The notes beneath the pieces are model-generated. The model was not told the DNA's origin and did no database searches. It worked only from the letters and a program-made list of their open reading frames with translations. A program made the position numbers and the translations under genes. This document shows positions 33,040 to 34,861 of a stretch of 34,861 nt of DNA, piece by piece; positions within the stretch are counted from its first letter, which is position 1; the number at the start of each line of letters is the position of its first letter. Source of the DNA: Holdemania massiliensis AP2 (lineage in GTDB: Bacteria > Bacillota_I > Bacilli_A > Erysipelotrichales > Erysipelotrichaceae). The stretch lies in assembly GCF_000327285.1 (NCBI RefSeq), contig NZ_HE998567.1:981737-1016597 (forward strand), given 5' to 3'.

Positions 33040-33353
33040 GCTTCTCCTTTCCGGATGAGTTCATCCACTAATCGCACAAATTCCTGCCATTCGCCTGTCA
33101 GCTGTTGTTCATGGGACCGGCCTTTTTCCGTCAGCCGATAGTATTTGCGGGCCGGACCTTCCGCAGATTCCACCAGATAGGTATCCACGTCGCCGTCATC
33201 TTTCAGCCGTTTTAAGATCAGATACAGGGTTCCCGCCGCAACCGTCATTTTCTGTGAGATCGCTTCGGTCAGCTCATAGCCGTATTTCTCTCCCTGCGCC
33301 AACAAGGACAGCACGCACATTTCCAGTACGCCTTTCTTAAACTGAGCGTTCAT
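33036..33353 (-). CDS. PadR-family transcriptional regulator
   Basis: This 105-residue winged-helix regulator shows the PadR pattern: KKGVLEMCVLSLLAQGEKYGYEL, the recognition region AAGTLYLILKRLKDDG, and RKYYRLTEKGR in the wing. It lacks the long C-terminal helix of larger PadR proteins beyond the short one at its end. It is the first gene of an operon with the DUF1700/DUF4097 protein and probably represses its own promoter, as is usual for the family. Confidence 0.93.
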   Translation of the reverse strand: MNAQFKKGVLEMCVLSLLAQGEKYGYELTEAISQKMTVAAGTLYLILKRLKDDGDVDTYLVESAEGPARKYYRLTEKGRSHEQQLTGEWQEFVRLVDELIRKGEA

Positions 33354-33374
33354 CCAATCCCTCCTTCTAACAAG

Positions 33375-33403
33375 ATAATATCACTAGCTATTCTATAATG
33401 CAA
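33375..33403 (-). promoter_or_regulatory. Promoter of the PadR operon
   Basis: TTGCAT (33403-33398) and TATTAT (33380-33375) are 17 bases apart. The region has repeated CTATTC/ATAG words that may form the PadR operator. Confidence 0.75.
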
Positions 33404-33429
33404 TATACTATTCATTAAAATTTTAGAAA

Positions 33430-33459
33430 TTGTGAGGCTTTTTTGAATTTTCCGCAATA
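33430..33459 (+). repeat. 30-bp block shared with the Rpn-family gene leader
   Basis: TTGTGAGGCTTTTT followed by TTTTCCGCAATA matches 19513-19542 at 25 of 30 bases with no gap. In both places it ends 14-19 bases before the GGAGG site. The hairpin seen in the other copy is lost here because the left arm differs, so conservation is more likely for protein or RNA polymerase contact. Confidence 0.65.
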
Positions 33460-33480
33460 GTATAGATGGAGGATAAACAA

Positions 33481-34197
33481 ATGAAGAAAAAAATTGCACT
33501 CACCATCACCCTCGGATTCACCTTGCTTGGATTGATCATCAGCGGTTTCTATTTTTTCCAGCATGAACTGAACCGGCGTTTAGACCTGGTTTCTGTTCCC
33601 GTCAGTACATCCAGCTTACCCCCGCGTCATACAATCACGGCCCAGGATCTGACCTGGATTGATATCCCTTCTGCCTATCTGCAGGCTGATCTGCTTTTGA
33701 GCGAAGCGGAGCTTGTCGGTTGTTGGACACGCTTGGAAAGCACCATTCCGCGCGGTTCCTTCTTTTATGAAGAAATGGTTGAAAGACCTGAGGAAATGAC
33801 TGATTTCAGTATCACGACCTTGAAGGAAGGTCAAGCTGTTTTTCCTTTGGCAGTTTCAATTGAAGAGATCAGCGGACAATTAATGCAGCCTGGACAGCAG
33901 GTTGATTTGTATGTATACGGCCAATGGCCGGATGGTCAGGAAATGATGGATTGTCTGCTTCGTGGCGTACGCATTCTGGAACTGCAGAACCGTTATGGTG
34001 AACGGATTGATCAGGCAGAGGACACCCTGCCTTCTACTGTGCTGCTGGCCGTTGATCAAGCCTATCTGTCTCCTTTATCCATTGCGGAGAAGAAAGGACG
34101 AATCGAACTGTATCTAACCGCTGACAGTTATAATCAGGCAGAATGTATCCTGGCAGAGGAATCCGAGGTTCTCCGCTGGCTGAAAGAGGAACGATAG
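33481..34197 (+). CDS. CpaB-like SAF-domain protein
   Basis: This 238-residue protein resembles CpaB/RcpC proteins of Flp (Tad) pilus systems. One membrane segment at about 3-25 anchors it; a SAF domain follows at about 35-95 (VSTSSLPPRHTITAQDLTWIDIP), then a beta-rich part with IEEISGQLMQPGQQVDLYVYG, the RcpC-type block. The start is ATG 33481, 8 bases after GGAGG; the ATG at 33466 overlaps that site. No other Tad genes lie within the window, and non-coding repeats follow directly. A stand-alone envelope protein is also possible. Confidence 0.8.
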   Translation: MKKKIALTITLGFTLLGLIISGFYFFQHELNRRLDLVSVPVSTSSLPPRHTITAQDLTWIDIPSAYLQADLLLSEAELVGCWTRLESTIPRGSFFYEEMVERPEEMTDFSITTLKEGQAVFPLAVSIEEISGQLMQPGQQVDLYVYGQWPDGQEMMDCLLRGVRILELQNRYGERIDQAEDTLPSTVLLAVDQAYLSPLSIAEKKGRIELYLTADSYNQAECILAEESEVLRWLKEER

Positions 34198-34255
34198 TCT
34201 TTGTTACTATTTAAAGACAGAAAAGAAGCCACGAACACGCTATGAGTTAAAAGTC

Positions 34256-34797
34256 AGAAGACTTCGTTTGTCAAGCGATTGGGAGCGAATAGGCACTTTT
34301 CAGGAGCGAATAGATAGGTTAGAAGAAATGAAAGAGATAAGCACTGAATGTTAGATAACTTCGTTTGTCAAGCAATTGGGAACGAATAGGCACTTTTCAG
34401 GAGCGAATAGCCAAGTTAGAAGAAATGAAAGAGATAAGTACTGAATGTCAGAAAGCTTCGTTTGTCAAGCAATTGGGAACGAATAGGTACTTTTCGGGAG
34501 CGAATAGACAAGTTAAAAGAAATGATAGAGATAAGCACTGAATGTCAGAAAGCTTCATTTGTCAAGCAGTTGGGAGCGAATAGGCACTTTCGGGAGCGAA
34601 TAGACAAGTTAGAAGAAATGATAGAGATAAGCACTGAATGTCAGAAAGCTTCATTTGTCAAGCAGTTGGGAACGAATAGGCACTTTTCAGGAGCGAATAG
34701 ACAAGTTAGAAGAAATGATAGAGATAAGCACTGAATGTCAGAAAGCTTCGTTTGTCAAGCGATTGGGAACGAATAGGCACTTTTCGGGAGCGAATGG
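34256..34797. repeat. Array of 97-bp tandem repeats, non-coding
   Basis: The word CTTCRTTTGTCAAGC returns at 34262, 34359, 34456, 34553, 34649 and 34746, i.e. at 97, 97, 97, 96 and 97 bases: five full units and a partial sixth. Each unit holds two copies of GGARCGAATAG 21 bases apart, and CTTC-TTGTC near its start can pair with GACAA-GAAG near its middle. Since 97 is not a multiple of 3, no frame stays open through it as a protein repeat. The flanks 34198-34255 and 34798-34861 hold no supported gene. Confidence 0.93.
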
Positions 34798-34861
34798 GTT
34801 AATAATAAAATTTGAATTATTCCTATGGATTTAGAAGTATCTGCAACTTTGGTAACAAACA

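Noticed and set aside
34462-34734. A 90-codon frame across the tandem repeats
   Set aside because: It exists only because one unit lacks a T (96 instead of 97 bases); in the other units the frame is broken. There is no ribosome site and no recognisable protein.
34256-34797. CRISPR array
   Set aside because: The whole 97-bp unit is conserved; there are no short repeats separated by unique spacers, and no cas genes are near.

Overview
This window looks like chromosomal DNA from a low-to-mid GC Gram-positive anaerobe (Firmicutes; the gene mix would suit a gut lineage such as Erysipelotrichia, but that placement is only an inference). The signs are strong AAAGGAGG-type ribosome binding sites, many ATGA overlaps and TTG starts, a T-box leader, lipoprotein signal peptides, PadR and OmpR-type regulators, and an Rpn-family nuclease gene. 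No rRNA, tRNA or CRISPR array was recognised.

Left part (1-7093, + strand): one tightly packed operon cut by the window edge. It holds a terminal thioester reductase domain (probably the end of an NRPS or similar megaenzyme), a membrane histidine kinase, a receiver/HD-GYP response regulator, an AMP-forming acyl ligase, a free-standing acyl carrier protein and an Sfp-type phosphopantetheinyl transferase. Together these read as a biosynthetic operon: acyl activation, carrier loading, carrier priming and reductive release as an aldehyde or alcohol, with a signalling pair built in.

Middle left (7078-10504, - strand): a three-gene polar amino-acid ABC transporter behind a T-box leader with its own promoter and terminator, then a short-chain dehydrogenase. 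From 10843 come a Phd/YefM antitoxin with a 24-codon stub of its toxin, an alpha/beta hydrolase and an M20 amidohydrolase. From 13482 (+) come an FAD dehydrogenase and a split ThrE-type transporter, then a processive GT2 glycosyltransferase and an HtrA protease.

Middle right: an Rpn-family PD-(D/E)XK nuclease gene lies between two same-orientation copies of a 132-bp palindromic element. On the - strand follow an EF-G paralogue and an ankyrin protein behind a long structured leader with a possible 38-codon ORF and an attenuator-like hairpin. Then come a SIS-domain protein, a PatB/MalY lyase, and two divergent peptidoglycan-binding proteins.

Right part (27942-34861): a lipoprotein, an OmpR-type two-component pair, a YgjP-type metallopeptidase, and a PadR/DUF1700-DUF4097 envelope-stress-like pair. 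The window closes with a CpaB-like SAF protein and a non-coding array of 97-bp tandem repeats.

The most unusual items are the biosynthetic operon with embedded kinase/HD-GYP pair, the paired palindromes around the Rpn gene, the 97-bp repeat array with boxes 21 bp apart, a 30-bp block shared upstream of the Rpn and CpaB-like genes, and 11-bp-period TTNACA repeats near the HtrA, GT2 and response regulator genes.
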